A stretch of DNA of 64,000 nucleotides from Dipteronia dyeriana (lineage: Eukaryota; Streptophyta; Magnoliopsida; Sapindales; Sapindaceae): contig CM065296.1 in NCBI GenBank assembly GCA_032871835.1, forward strand, positions 116,818,146 to 116,882,145, in the 5' to 3' direction. Position numbers and translations under genes: made by a program. The first letter of the stretch is position 1. Every line of letters begins with the position of its first letter. Positions 11,755-23,692 of this stretch are shown piece after piece. Below the pieces are notes generated by a model that worked only from the letters and a program-made list of their open reading frames with translations, did no database searches and was not told the DNA's origin.

Positions 11755-14532
11755 GTCCATTATCAGGGCAAGTCTGTTTGTTGTGTCCGACTGAATGACA
11801 TATGCTACACGTGCGCCGGTATTCTAGCGGAACAATTCTGCTCGGACCATCATTAATCAAAGGTGGATTATGACATCGTCTAGCATTATAACATGATTCT
11901 CCACATCTTCATGATTGAGTGGTTGTCCTTTCCGAAATCGAGGTATGTCGGCCCCCCCTCGAATGTCATGTTTGCCTCATCGATAATGGATTTAACACCA
12001 CACGATCGGCGATGTCAGTGGGGACTATCCATTTCGACAGATGACCAACATGTATAATAGGAACCGAATACGCATCGATTAGTGTCTGTCTCTTGTAGAA
12101 GTCCGCACACAAAGATATGTAATCCAAGTTTCGCTCCTTGCAACAACAATTACATGGGGTGTCAAATTCATTTGCAAGTACCCAAAATATATTACGTAAA
12201 AGTACTAGTACCTTGATGCTGCAAGTGCGTGTGAACATGGAAACATGTACATTTGAAATTTGTTGCACGTCCAAGTCTTTCGGGCTAAGTCAATAGTCCA
12301 CTGCTTCTTGGACCGTTTGACGGAGAATATGTTCCAGTCAACTGGATTGACGGTCATATAAGCACACTTCTCAACACGTTTGAGGATCACAAGATGTGTT
12401 GCGTCGGTCAACTGATGACGCATGGACTGTGCAGTACGATGGCGATCATAAAACCACCTCTGTAGCATATTCCTAATGAACTCTGCCATTGTCAACATGG
12501 ACAGTTGCCGTGCGAATTTGAGGCATGAGTTTATGCATTCAGCAACATTTGTTGTCATGGCTCTATACCTTCTTTCTGGATAATGTACGTGGGACCACTT
12601 GTGTGGATCAACTTCAATGACATAATTGAATGCATTCTTATGCAGGTTACGTAGCTCTTCCATGTGGCGATTATATTTAAACTCAGTGTACGATCTAGCT
12701 GCTTTATCCATTATGGTTGCTACATCCTTTGTGTGAAATCGCTTCTTCATATTTTTAGAAAAGTGCCAGCAACATATCGTATCGGTTACATCAGGAAAAA
12801 CTTTAGAAATCTCAGTTTCAATGCTTGCATGCCGATCGGAAATGAAAACCAGATCATCAATATAGCCTAGGGCACCCTTCAAGCAATCCAAAAACCACTT
12901 CCATGAAAGGTTGTTTTTTGAGTCACCGTACCCAAAAGCAATTGGATACACATGTTCGTTCTCATCTTGTGCAGCTGCAACAAACATTGTGCCCCCGAAT
13001 CTTCTCTTCAAATTGGTACCATCTACAGCAATAATTGGACGCATACACCTCCGGAATCCTATAAGTGAGGCACCCAACGACATGAAAAAATAGAGAAATC
13101 TGCCATCTTCGTCGCGCTGTAAGTCAGTTATTGTCCGTGGATTTTATTGCTCTAACACGTAGCCAAATGATGGCAGTAGTTTGAAGGTTTCCTCATGTGT
13201 TCCATTGGTCAGTGACAACACATATTGCAGGGCTTGATGTGCCTTACTGTACAAGATTTGGATGCCATACATTGTTTTCATGTCAGCGATTATGTCCTTC
13301 AGACGCATTAGTCGACCATTTTGTTGTTGAAGTCTAGGTGCAACCACTTCTCCAATTATGACTGCACTAGCTTATCGGTGACGGCGGTGAATCTCCTCCA
13401 AAGGACATGTGTGTTCGTTCACAAAACTTCTTACTTGGAAGTATGTCTCTTCATCTCTCCTAATCGCTCTTAATTTCCACGTACAGTTGTCCATCAAACA
13501 AACCAAATGTAACGTTGTCTTATTTGACCTTTTCACCTTCCACTCGAAGTTCTGCCGCATTGCAAAATGCCCAACGAGTCTCTTCAAATCCTTTTTAGTA
13601 GGAAAAAATTGCCCCTTATATATCATGCTTGTAGGTTCTTCTTGAACCGAGTTCCTGCTTCCACAAATACCAAATGAGTATGATTGTGCTCCTAGAATAA
13701 CCCACGTTCTAACATTATCAGAATCAAATGTAGTTAAATTAGGCCGGAGCTCGGAAGTCCCATCTACATCTATTGCACTACAAGTAAATCTTTGTACACG
13801 TGTTGCACGTCTTTCTGGTTAGACAGCATATTCCTCTTCCTCATTGTTAGCTACATTATCAACCAGATGTAAATTTTCCTCATCATCCATCTGTTGTGTC
13901 AGCCTAACATTCGGTTCATTGTTCTGCTCATTGTAGAAGTCATTATAACGGTGGTTGAACTGCCCATCATTCATCTCAATTTGACATCCAAACACATCGT
14001 CGAATTGGCCACCGACTAATTCACCGTGGTCGGCTACTTTCGGTGGGACACCACACAGGTTTTTCCTACCGTTATTCCAACTTCTTTCTGTGAACAACTG
14101 GTTGCTTCCACCTGAAGATCAAAATTGTTAGGTGTTATCACGAGGAGGGATTTCTTCACCAATGACACCTCCTGTTTCCCTCTCAATTAGACTGACATAT
14201 ACTTGAGGGATCACCCTATCTTCCCCCAACATAACCTGAACATCATCGTCGTTTCTTATAAACGTGCGACATGAAGTCCCAGAAACCATTGATATACACA
14301 GTAGATCATCACTGTATTTGTCGACATCATACTTCACAACGGTTTCCACGATCGACACCAACTCTTGGTAAGTCATACTCTTTGAGACATACATTCCTTG
14401 ATTATCAGCACATAAAAACCTCTGACTTCCATCGGGTAACTGCTCCCATTGACCGTTGTAAGAGATGACTATTCCCACCCGATTCATTCTCCTGTCAAAA
14501 TCAAAATCACAAACCATTATTAACAATAACAA
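11755..14532 (-). pseudogene. MuDR-type MULE transposase (interrupted)
   Basis: Read on - from ATG at 14532 or an inner Met, the gene has these parts in order. There is an N-terminal domain of about 130 residues (VGIVISYNGQWEQLPDG..), perhaps PB1/ubiquitin-like, and an acidic linker. A MuDR DNA-binding domain follows (FFPTKKDLKRLVGHFAMRQ..CTWKLRAIRRDE). The MULE catalytic domain has DGTNLKRRFGG (first Asp), FISDRHASIE (second Asp), CCWHFSKNM and TTNVAECINS (likely Glu). A SWIM-like finger (CNKFQMYMFPCSHALAA) and a zinc knuckle (CSICHSVGHNKQTC, about 11770-11810) end it. At least four in-frame stops interrupt the chain (near 14128, 13819, 13374 and 13147). The SWIM finger seems to have lost one of its first two cysteines. 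The domain set is complete, so the parent copy was a full autonomous transposase. Confidence 0.9.
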
Positions 14533-14694
14533 TTAAAAAACCAAATGGCTGTTATAAAAAAACTAAAAAATAATAACAAATGTCGGAATTAAAAAAATTC
14601 CTTCGGAACAAAAAATACTAGGATAATCAAAGTACAAGCTCATGCCAATACCTAAAATCTCATAAAAGCAAAATAAAATCTCGATCCAATACAA

Positions 14695-15150
14695 TAACAT
14701 CTCGGATAAGCATAGTACAAGAGCTCGGACCGAGTTTTTATATAGCTCGGATCAAGCTTTTAAAAAAGCTCGATCTGAGAGTTTTTAAATAAGTCCCGAG
14801 CTTTTATAAAAGCTCGGAGCTGTTATATAAAAGCTCGATCCGAGCTGTTATAAAAGCTCAGAGCTATTATATAAAAGCTCAGAGCTATTATATAAAAGCT
14901 CGCAGCTGTTATATAAAAGCTCGGTCTGAGCTTTTATAACAGCCGCGAGCTTTTATAACAGCCGCGAGCTTTTATATAACAGCTCCGAGCTTTTATAACA
15001 GCTCGGATCGAGCTTTTAAAAGCTCTGCGAGCTTTTATAACAGCTGCGAGCTTTTATAAAAGCTTGGACCACTCTTATAAGCTCGAATCGAGCTTTAAAA
15101 CAAAACCCGAGCTTTTACAAAACCTCGAGCTTTTATAACAAACCTACAAG
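14695..15150. repeat. Palindromic AGCTTTTATA array, right leader
   Basis: This is the mirror counterpart of the 7385-7975 array, made of repeated AGCTTTTATATAACAGCTCG-type units and arms. It lies just upstream of the transposase start on -, so it occupies the leader or promoter-proximal region of that gene. Unit spelling differs from the left array (more ACAGCT/CGCGAGC), so the two arrays seem to evolve separately. Confidence 0.85.
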
Positions 15151-15683
15151 CTCGACCTATATTCTCAGAAAGTAAGAAAATAAACCTAGTGCACATTCTG
15201 GAGACTAAATGTTCATACATTTGTTGCATACATCTTAAATCACTCGTAAAAGCATGACGAAACATTAGAGAGATCACAAAAATCAGTTACATACAGAATT
15301 GAAAAAAACACTACTTTTTTGGAGAGAGAAATAAACTTATCGTTCTGAAACCGAAGATGAAAGCACAAATACAACTTTTAAGGGCAATTTTGGTAGTTCA
15401 TCATAATATGTGCCTTTTAAACATAAGTTATTAATATGGTGATATCATCGCAACTCATAAAAAAAAGGTGACATTTCTCACCATTTCCATTTATTAGTTA
15501 TTAGTTTAGGAAACCAAACTTATATATATATATAATGATTCTTTAGTAAAGACAGTCTTGGTATAAGAGGTAAGGATGTCCAAGCATAGTCAAACATTGG
15601 GTATGACTGTGAGTATTTATTAATGTGGAATTGTGAACCCACTATTAATGTGTGATTGTGGTTGAAGGTCTTGATAGAAGAAT

Positions 15684-15687
<4 letters not shown>

Positions 15688-15735
<48 letters not shown>
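15688..15735. repeat. (CT)n(AT)n microsatellite
   Basis: A pure CT run of about 34 bp is followed by TATATATATATA. It sits at the junction between the right MULE flank and the duplicated P450 3' flank. Confidence 0.95.
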
Positions 15736-15736
<1 letters not shown>

Positions 15737-16272
15737 AAACCATACATTTTGCCCCACCAAAAAAAGCCCAATTTGGAGTTGGAAAGGACTTCAACCTATG
15801 ACTTCAATCATACACTGTGAGTGAAATCTCTTTTCAAGTGTGATTACTTGCAATTTGAAAGCAATTTTACAGGTGATAACAGTACATTTTTCCACGTAGA
15901 AAAAGGACTTGGTATTCTAATACTTTCAATTGCAGAAACTTCAAGAACCAAACATTAATCAAGAAAAACTTTCAATTCTGAATTCTGCTAAAGATGATAT
16001 GCGCGAAACCATACATTTTGCCCCACAAAAAAAGCCCGATTTGGAGTTGGAAAGGACTTGAACCTATGACTTCAATCATACGGTGTGAGTGAAATCTCTT
16101 TTCAAGTGTGATTACTTGCAATTTGAAAGCAATTTTACAGGTGATAACAGTACATTTTTCCACATAGAAAAAGGAATTGGTATTCTAATACTTTCAATTG
16201 CAGAAACTTCAAAAACCAAACATTAATCAAGAAAAACTTTCAATTCTGAATTCTGCTAAAGATGATATGCGC
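15735..16272. repeat. 269-bp tandem duplication including the P450 3' end
   Basis: Unit 1 (15735-16003) and unit 2 (16004-16272) are nearly identical from GAAACCATACATTTTGCCCC to GATGATATGCGC. Unit 2 contains the last ten or so codons and stop of the P450 at 16240-19003; unit 1 is therefore an orphan copy of that coding tail plus 3' flank. The few differences (for example CCAATTTGG against CCGATTTGG) indicate a recent event. Confidence 0.9.
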
Positions 16273-19003
16273 ACCATGTTGAGGCTGCAGGCTTATAAAC
16301 AGCATCGGAGCATGAACATAAGTTGGCGACAACGTGAAACTATACCGTTGGATGATGCTGGCTAGAACTACTTTTGCCTCAACCGTGGCCAAGTTTTGAC
16401 CTACGCAGACTCTTTGACCTAAGCCAAACGGAAAAAACGAGGCCAAGCGCTTTCGAGATTCATTAAATCTTAGAGGATTGAACTTACTGGCATCTTCTCC
16501 CCATATATCAGTGTCATGATGCACGGCAGTCAGTGCTAAAGAGAGTTGTGTGCCTGCAGGAACGTCTAGGCTTCCTATCTTGACATTTGCCTTGTTAGAT
16601 GTTTGTCTCATCAAAATTACAGCAGGAGGGTAAAGTCGAAGAGTTTCGTTGAGTATCATGTTCACCTGTTACGAAAGTTCAAACACCAACAATGTCATAA
16701 ATTATACTCAATGATAAAATTTGTATCTGAAATATATCTAAATCCACAAAGAGTACTCAAGCTCAAACAATTGTACAAGTCCTGGTCACTAAATATTTTT
16801 TCTTTTTCTTTTTATAATCACTATTTTTTTTTGTTGCTACTTCACATTAATATTACTAGAATAACAGTATAATTTTCTCTCCGACATTAAATTGTAATTG
16901 GATTTTGCTGGCAAAAACATAAACTCTCAATTGAAGACGAGTGAGGGATGAAACTTACAATCTTTAATTCACTTAAATTCTCCGCAACTGGTACTCCATT
17001 GTCCCCACAAACGGAAAACACTTCTTCGCGTGCCTTGATCTGCCATTCTTGATGCAATGCTAGGAGTACAAGCACCCAAGTCAAAAGATTGGCAGTTGTT
17101 TCCTTTCCTGCTAAGTAGAAGGTCTTGCATTCATCTATAATATCTTCCTCCGATAATCTCTCCTCGTCACCATCCTGATTTCTACACGCCGACATTAGTA
17201 GACTAAGTAAAGTTCTCGAATTTTGACTTGCTTTGCCATTATTCTTGATCAGTTTCCTTATGGATTCACGAGTTTCTGAATCCAGTCTCCACCTCTTTCT
17301 GTTTTTCTTGGTGGGCAAGAACCTATTACATAGATTTAAAAAAAAAAAAAAAAACAAAACAAAACAAAACCATCACAACACCACTCAGCCTAAACAATCA
17401 AGAATATAACGACCTTAACTGTTGATCCATTTTTCTATCACATAAAAATTAGTTCGAAGGTAACTAGCTAGTGCTACTGTACTGGTATGTGTCATTCCTG
17501 TTTTTCCTATATTACTTCACACTTGACTACGAAAATTGAATGAAACCAACCAACTAGGCAACTACAAAGAGAGTCCATTATATACTTTTGCACAAGCCAA
17601 ATCTAAAGCATTAGCAATGGCTTTGGCTGCAAAGGTACATGAAATACACAGGCATGCACAAATTTAACTATGACTTGCAATCACATGCAACTCACAAAGG
17701 ACTAAAAATCATTGCAAATTGCAGCTGGAAGTCATGAGATTCTAATGGTATTATTTTGCAGTTTAATTAGTATTAAAGGAAAACAATTACCTGAAGCCAG
17801 GAAAATAGACACTTCTAGCAGCTTGAGTGAAGAGATGCATTTGCTGTTCTTGTAACATGAAAATACGCTTTCCTTCTTCGAAACTGCTTCCGAAAGCTGT
17901 ACGGGATATAATGTCAGCTGAGAGTTGATGAAGCTCTTTGTGCACTTCCATCTCAAAATCATCTCTCCCTCCTCTTATTTCCTCCCATTTCTCCAGCATC
18001 TTCCTGGTACTAGTCACGATTTCTGGCACCCAACCCTGTTTCAAATTCTTTTTGTCAAATTATATTTAAGATATAACAAGTAATATTTTGTTACCGTCAT
18101 TTTAATCTACGATTAACTTAATCAGTCTTTTGAGTTGTGACATTTACTGCTGTATAAGAGAAACCCTTCTCTTGTTAGGTGTGTTTATATATATCATTCT
18201 CTTACGTCGCAAAGTGGGATTCCTCTCATTTTTTTAGCTTCACAACGTGGATTCTCTAACAATTTTGTCTACAATTAGTGTAACAATAAGAAGTCACGTC
18301 ATTTGCAATGAATTTTAGACAAATTGTATACTAATGTAATTAAAATAAACCACTAAAAATGCAACATGTGGATAACACGTATACATTATTACATTTTCAA
18401 ATAACACGAGCATTTCTTGTCAAGTATCAAGTGTCGAACCTTAAGGGAATCTTAAGGGATCAGTGTATTGAAGATTTTCTTCATAAATTCAATATGAAAT
18501 TGAAGTATGATTACCTTAACTCGACCCATGTCGAATGCATTGTTTGCGATCCTCCTGTGAAAAGCCCATTTGTCACCATTAAGCACAACAAGTCCATCTC
18601 CAAATAGCTGCTTGGACAACGGGTCAAACCCGATCTTTTCGAATGACCCATTTGTGTTCATGAGGATCTCCTTAATCATATCCGGGTCAAATATGGCAAA
18701 CCTGGGGATTGACCCGAACCAGTAGAGAAAATTTTTCCCATACATGCGTGACCACCTGTAGTAAAAGGGAGATGCGCGGTGTAGGATGTCGTGGTCAATG
18801 GGAGATATTGGCTTTGACTGAGCTTCCATGTACATACTACGGATCTCGGCTGAGTTTCCAGTGATCGGACGGTAACCAGGGCCACTTATGCCTTGTCTCT
18901 TGAAGTGCTGTTGGATTCGAAATGGGACCCATATGACCGAGTGAACAAATCTTACAAGATATACCAGAAGAATTAAGATCAAAAGAAGAAGAAGAAAAGG
19001 CAT
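16240..19003 (-). CDS. CYP721A: Cytochrome P450, CYP72 clan, CYP721A-like (copy A)
   Basis: Four exons join in phase: 19003-18515, 18035-17791, 17322-16959 and 16665-16240, giving 507 aa, the usual P450 length. Every junction has GT..AG. The protein has an N-terminal membrane anchor (residues 1-20, leucine-rich), then a proline/glycine hinge ([13 protein letters not shown]), C-helix WAFHRR, I-helix AGKETT, K-helix ETLR, the PERF-type NPLRF and haem loop [12 protein letters not shown] with the cysteine ligand. It should be an ER-bound haem monooxygenase. Family assignment is from motif memory ([18 protein letters not shown] is typical of CYP721A and the related CYP734A); the substrate is unknown. 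It lies in a tandem cluster of like-oriented copies. Exon 2 and intron 2 are almost identical to copy C. No disabling change was seen. Confidence 0.9.
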
Positions 19004-19110
19004 AGTGAATCCTAGAGAGAGTAAAGAGTAGTTTTAGTGGTGGAGATGTCTGATTATCAGATTATCGATCGACGACTCAACTTGATTAATTAATTAAGTT
19101 AGAAATTAGT

Positions 19111-19119
19111 TTTTTATAT
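19111..19119 (-). promoter_or_regulatory. TATA-like box of P450 copy A
   Basis: On -, CATATAAAAAAC lies about 110 bases upstream of the ATG at 19003. The same word is kept upstream of copy D (33557-33567) but not of copy C. Confidence 0.5.
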
Positions 19120-19211
19120 GGCCAGCACCGCTTAAAGCATCTACATGACTACATCAAAGCAAAGAGTGAATGGCGAAAGAAAAGAAAGTGTCTGGATTGT
19201 CCATTAAAAAA

Positions 19212-19633
19212 ATGTAAATTTTATTTTAGTCCTTGTAGTTTATCTTAATCTATATTAAGTCTATAATTTTTTAGAATTATAATTTTTAATTGTTATATGA
19301 CAGAATCCGTTAGGTCCTGATTCTTAAACAAACACCAAACCTACATTAAGTCTATAATCCATTAGGTTTCGATTAGGTCTTGGTTTTGGGTTTTGGTGGT
19401 TTCAATGGCGGTTTCGATTGGGGTCTGATGGCGACGCCGGGACTGTTAACAACAACAATAACAACAAAGTCACCGCCGTCGATGCCTCCGCCTACTCTGT
19501 CTCCGCCTTCTAGGCCTTGACGACAGAGCACATCTGGTCCTTCAAAGCATCGCTCTATGAAGCCATTTGATAAAACCTCCATCTCAAATGAAGCACATCT
19601 GGTCTATCTGATGTGTGTCTGGAACAAGAATTT

Positions 19634-19671
<38 letters not shown>

Positions 19672-20078
19672 GGAGAAATATGATTATCAAATGTGATTTG
19701 TGGATAAGATTGAGTTGTGTGTTTTTTTTTTAAATTGATCTGTTTTTGTTTTCTTTTTAGGAATTATTGGATCTCCATCAATATTTTTTCATTTATTGTT
19801 TTAATTTTCAATAAATGATGTGGTTGATAATAATAATAACTATTTAATTTAATAATATTTATTTTTTTAAATTAATTTATAAATTACGGTTATATCCCCT
19901 TGTTTATATAAGATTCTATAACATCTGATGTTGCTTTTCCTTTTTACCCTCGTTGACTTGACGGTAGAGACTAAAATACATATTGTCATAGAAAGAATGG
20001 ACTAAAAATTATAATACCAAAAAACTGTGGACTATACGCAGATTAATACAAACTACAGGGACTAAAATACGATTTACC
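19212..20078. mobile_element. Non-autonomous MULE-type TIR element, about 870 bp
   Basis: The inverted ends share GTAAAT..TATTTTAGTCC.TGTAGTTT, and homology extends over about 60 bp. Flanking 9-mers are ATTAAAAAA (left) and GTTAAAAAA (right), an 8 of 9 match. The interior holds a GC-richer block (19380-19590, with ACAACAACAATAACAACAAA and GCCGCCGTCGATGCC) that looks like a captured exon, plus an (AT)n run at 19640-19668. Confidence 0.65.
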
Positions 20079-20226
20079 GTTAAAAAATGTATCTTCAATA
20101 CAATCATGCATATTCAAACTTACATTGATGTGGTAAAAAAATATTAGACTTTATCAAATAATCATCTACTTTCAGACAGTCTGTTATACAACTATATTTT
20201 TGGTTGACTCGTGAAGAATTTAAAAT

Positions 20227-21124
20227 CAGGGTTGGGCACGGTCCGATTTGGTCCGGTTTTGACTAGAACCGGACCAAACCAAAAATTTCGGTCTTTTAAA
20301 AAATATGACCAATTTGGATCATTATTTTTTTCAGATCAGACCAGACCAGACCAAATTATATTTATTCGGTTCAGTTCGGTTCGGTCTAACGGTTTTTGAC
20401 TTGAAATTCAAATGCTCGACCATTTAAAAATATATATGGCTTGATAAGGTGAGCAAATAAGGTGACTTGTAAGTTATTGTTACGTACGGTTCATCAAACT
20501 AAAAAAAAACTAAAAGAGTAATAAAAATAAAAATGAAGTAGCGTGTCAAAATTCTGGAAGTAGAAAAAATATTAATAAATGAAATCACTTTTTTTAGGTT
20601 AATAAATAAAATCGATATAATCATGTAAATACAATTGAATGCATGCAAGTAAAAAAAAAAAGTTACAACTAAATCATGACAACAACGCTATTTAGTTTAA
20701 TATTATTAATATTTTTTACTATTAGTGATAACTTTGTAAAATAATGGTAACATATTAAAATCCTTCATCATCCCATGTTTGGAGTTTTGTTTGTAAATTG
20801 AGGTTTTCGCATTTGTACAAACTTGTGAGTTGGTGTCCCAAAAAAAACAACTAGGAAGTAAAAATTAGGGTTGTTGACTTTAACTTTTTATTTTTAAAAT
20901 TTTATTAAAAAAATGTAGGTGTGACATATAGTTGTAATACTAAAAGTATTCTGTTTACGGTTCGGTCCGGGTTTGATATACTTGGACCATAGACCGGACC
21001 AGACCATACGGTTTTACTAAAATAAAATCATACGTTTTTTTAAAAATACAAAACCGGACCAAACCAAGCGGTTTGATTTGGTTTGGTATAGTTTACGGTG
21101 TATGGGCTTTTTTGCCCACCCGTA
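20227..21124. mobile_element. hAT-like non-autonomous element, about 900 bp
   Basis: The ends are CAGGGTTGGGCA on the left and, in complement, TACGGGTGGGCA on the right, close to the common plant hAT terminus CAGGGGTGGGCA. Both subterminal zones are rich in repeated GGTCCGGTTT and AACCGGACCA words in opposite orientation. The flanking 8-mers TTTAAAAT and TTTAGGTA match only in part. No transposase remains inside. Confidence 0.6.
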
Positions 21125-22109
21125 TTTAGGTATATGTTATCATCAGGAGAAATCTTTTGCTTTTTAGACTTTGGTTGTTCGACTTTGAACATTTCAGTGT
21201 TAAACAGTGTATTAGAAGTTGGTATTAAAAAATAAAGACCATTATCTAAAGTTTCAGAACAAATCCTTTCTAGAAATAATAACTTTATTATTAAAAGAAA
21301 CCTTAAATAATTGTTCATACAGTCTTGAAACAGAAAATAAATTTCTACTAAAATCAGAAATATAATAAACATTGTTCAAACAAGAAATTTATTATTAAAG
21401 AGAAGTCGCACTTCTCCCACTGTTTTAGCTGACACCATAGCCCCATTACCCATTCACATCGTGTAGTCTCCATGGGCTAACTCTGTTGTAGAATTAAGCA
21501 TATGCATAGAACAACAACACATGGTTATTCGCTCATGAATCAACTATCCAGGAGAACATATCATCTTCAACTAAACAAGAGAATAATACATAATTGAACT
21601 CGTCGTTAAAAATAAATGTATGTTAAATGGAACATCGAAGATCAATTTTTGAGTTGATTATCTATCAAATCTATCTTTATGCTATATAAGGAAACAAATC
21701 TCTTGACATTGTTGACATGTCAACGGTTTTTAGTATGCAAACTACTTTTGCATACTAGAATGCTCTTATGTCATTTAAGTCTTTCACATTGTGAAAAATG
21801 ATAAAATAATTTGTCTCCCTAAATATTCAAGTTCCACTGTCCATATTTTACAAGTGTATATAAAAAGCATGTACTGTTTGATTTTTACAAGTCTCTACTT
21901 GCCCATATTTATTTGGTGTCAGAATTTACCGTTAATACTAATAAAAAAAATTGAGAGTCAAAATGAAACTACTTTTCAACGTTACTCTTATTTCTTACCT
22001 ACTCAACATCAACAATATTTTCTTGAGGGTAATTACAACAATACACTTGATTTATTTGTACGAAAACTTGTATATATTCTAATGCTTTTTCAATTTGCAG
22101 GAATAATTT
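21125..22109. other. Gene-free flank; E-type P450 3' flank from about 21840
   Basis: No coding exon is seen. From about 21840 to 22109 the sequence matches the 3' flanks of the other E-type P450 copies (33750-33933 and 42760-42936) and the relic at 30530-30700, sharing GAGGGTAATTACAA and TCTAATGCTTT followed by TTGCAGG. Confidence 0.6.
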
Positions 22110-22400
22110 TCAATTCTTGATTTTGATAAAAATGATTTGCACACCATATTGAGGTTGCAAAGTTAGAAACAAAATAAGCACATAAACATAAGTTGGTGAC
22201 AATGTAAGAGTATACCTTTGGATTACAATTGCCGAGAGAACTTTGGCCTCGACCATGGCTAAGTTTTGGCTTACACAGATTCTAGGACCCAACCAAAATA
22301 GAGGAAATGAAGCTAAGTGCTTTCGAGACACATTGAACTGTATCGAATTAAACTTGTGAGCATCTTCTCCCACACATAATAGTATCACAATGTGTATGTT
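22110..22400 (-). pseudogene. P450 C-terminal fragment (copy B, E-type)
   Basis: Only the last part of exon 4 remains, about 95 codons from the GEDAHKFN block to the stop at 22110. A one-base insertion breaks the frame just before it (ATGTGTGGGAG where relatives have ATGTGGGGAG). The haem loop is damaged: [10 protein letters not shown] of relatives appears as FWLGPRICVS, so a glycine before and a glycine after the cysteine are lost. Homology stops at about 22400 where MITE sequence begins, and exons 1-3 are missing. The tail IIFIKIKN groups it with copies E and F rather than with A, C and D. Confidence 0.9.
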
Positions 22401-22627
22401 ATATTAATTAAGGGTAGTGTTAACTTGTGCCTCTAGGGTGTGTTTGGTACCTAGGATTGGACGGGACGGGATAACGTGGGATAACGTGGGATAACTTTAT
22501 GTTATCTTACGTTTAACGCGCTGTTAGCATGGGAAGGGACGGGATGTGACGAGACAACGTGGGACAAAAACCATATAAAATTGTTCCACCCCAAACCCTC
22601 GATCAAACTTGTCCCAACACATGAGAC

Positions 22628-23692
22628 TGTTGGGGTGGATAATTTGGAACCGATGATCGCAGAATCGTCATGCATAATATACGCCTATAACTCATAGCAA
22701 TTAATAATGTCAATAGTAGAAAAATATACGAGAGAAAATAAACCAACCACAACACAAGATATAAGTGGAAAACCCAAATCGAGTAAAAAACCACGGGCCG
22801 TCAGGACGACAGAGAAAGTTCCACTATGATAAATTGTTACAACCATATACTTCGGGATTCTCTCTCACACCTAAATCCCAAACCATGCTTACAAGATCCT
22901 CACCAAGAACCCCCAATATCCTCTAGGTCTCCTTTGAATATCAATCACCGATCTCTAACTTGATACACTGATATATCCTTAGATCCCTCCACGGATATTC
23001 CCATGGGTCTCTCACCCCGATCTCTCCACTCTCTGATGTTACATGGTGTTCTTTTTTGCTCCACACATAAAATAACCTAGATACAAGGTTCTATTTATAC
23101 TAGTTACAGGGAGTTTAAGATAAAAGGAAATCTTACTCATAAACGTACAAGAATTATTTGTTCCACATAAATATTATTTTCTATTTATGACAAGTTTTCT
23201 TGTTATGGAGAAATCATTTTTCTTCAAGTACAAGACTTTTCTATTCTTCATGAAGGTAAACTCTTTCCTTTTCTGATTAGCACTAGAACTTTCAGAAGAA
23301 AACATCTTTCCTATTTTCGTGCAACATTCCTGATTTGGAAAAAATTCGCCATTACCTCCGTTTGGATCTTGGTTGGCCACCCGCCCCCAACACCACGAAT
23401 CGTCACTGTCAACCACCGCTCTGATTATTGCAGTTGATGCATTTGCCTCCGCCGTGTGATTCCACATGAGTCGATCGCTCCCTATACGACGGTCTGTGCG
23501 CTTGTCCACACCGCGGTATATGTCGTGGAATCTACTAGATTTCGTTTCTTCAGTTATTCAATCTTTAAACCTCCCTCAAACACCGTCTTCAACTTCCAAA
23601 CGTTATCACACGTCTTCAGGAAGCTCCACATCAGTTGTGTCTTGTTTGGTTAACATTAGGTTCACTTGAGAATACAAGTCAAAACCTAAACA
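22628..23692. repeat. Long terminal repeat, left
   Basis: It aligns along its whole length with 24457-25510, with scattered substitutions and a small length difference near the 3' end (23600-23655 against 25430-25465), so the insertion is not recent. Confidence 0.88.

Larger units (their letters stand above)
6991..15489. mobile_element. Autonomous-type MULE carrying an Ulp1-like gene (decayed)
   Basis: The element has diverged inverted ends. The shared core ATTAATAA..(C/T)ATGTTTAAAAG(A/G)CAC appears near 7048-7076 and in complement at about 15405-15435. Two genes converge on a 26-bp repeat array at 11457-11580: a DUF1985-Ulp1 gene (+) and a MuDR transposase (-). Each leader region carries a palindrome array (7385-7975 and 14695-15150). 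An exact 11-bp duplication flanks the element. Convergent genes driven from the ends recall maize MuDR (mudrA/mudrB), and MULEs carrying ULP-like genes are known in Arabidopsis (Kaonashi) and melon. Both genes contain stops, so this copy is unlikely to be active. Confidence 0.88.

Noticed and set aside
16010..16060. Possible tRNA gene (GGACTTGAACCT, B-box-like)
   Set aside because: No A-box and no cloverleaf at the right distance; at most a SINE or repeat remnant. Similar words occur near 2340 and 47880.
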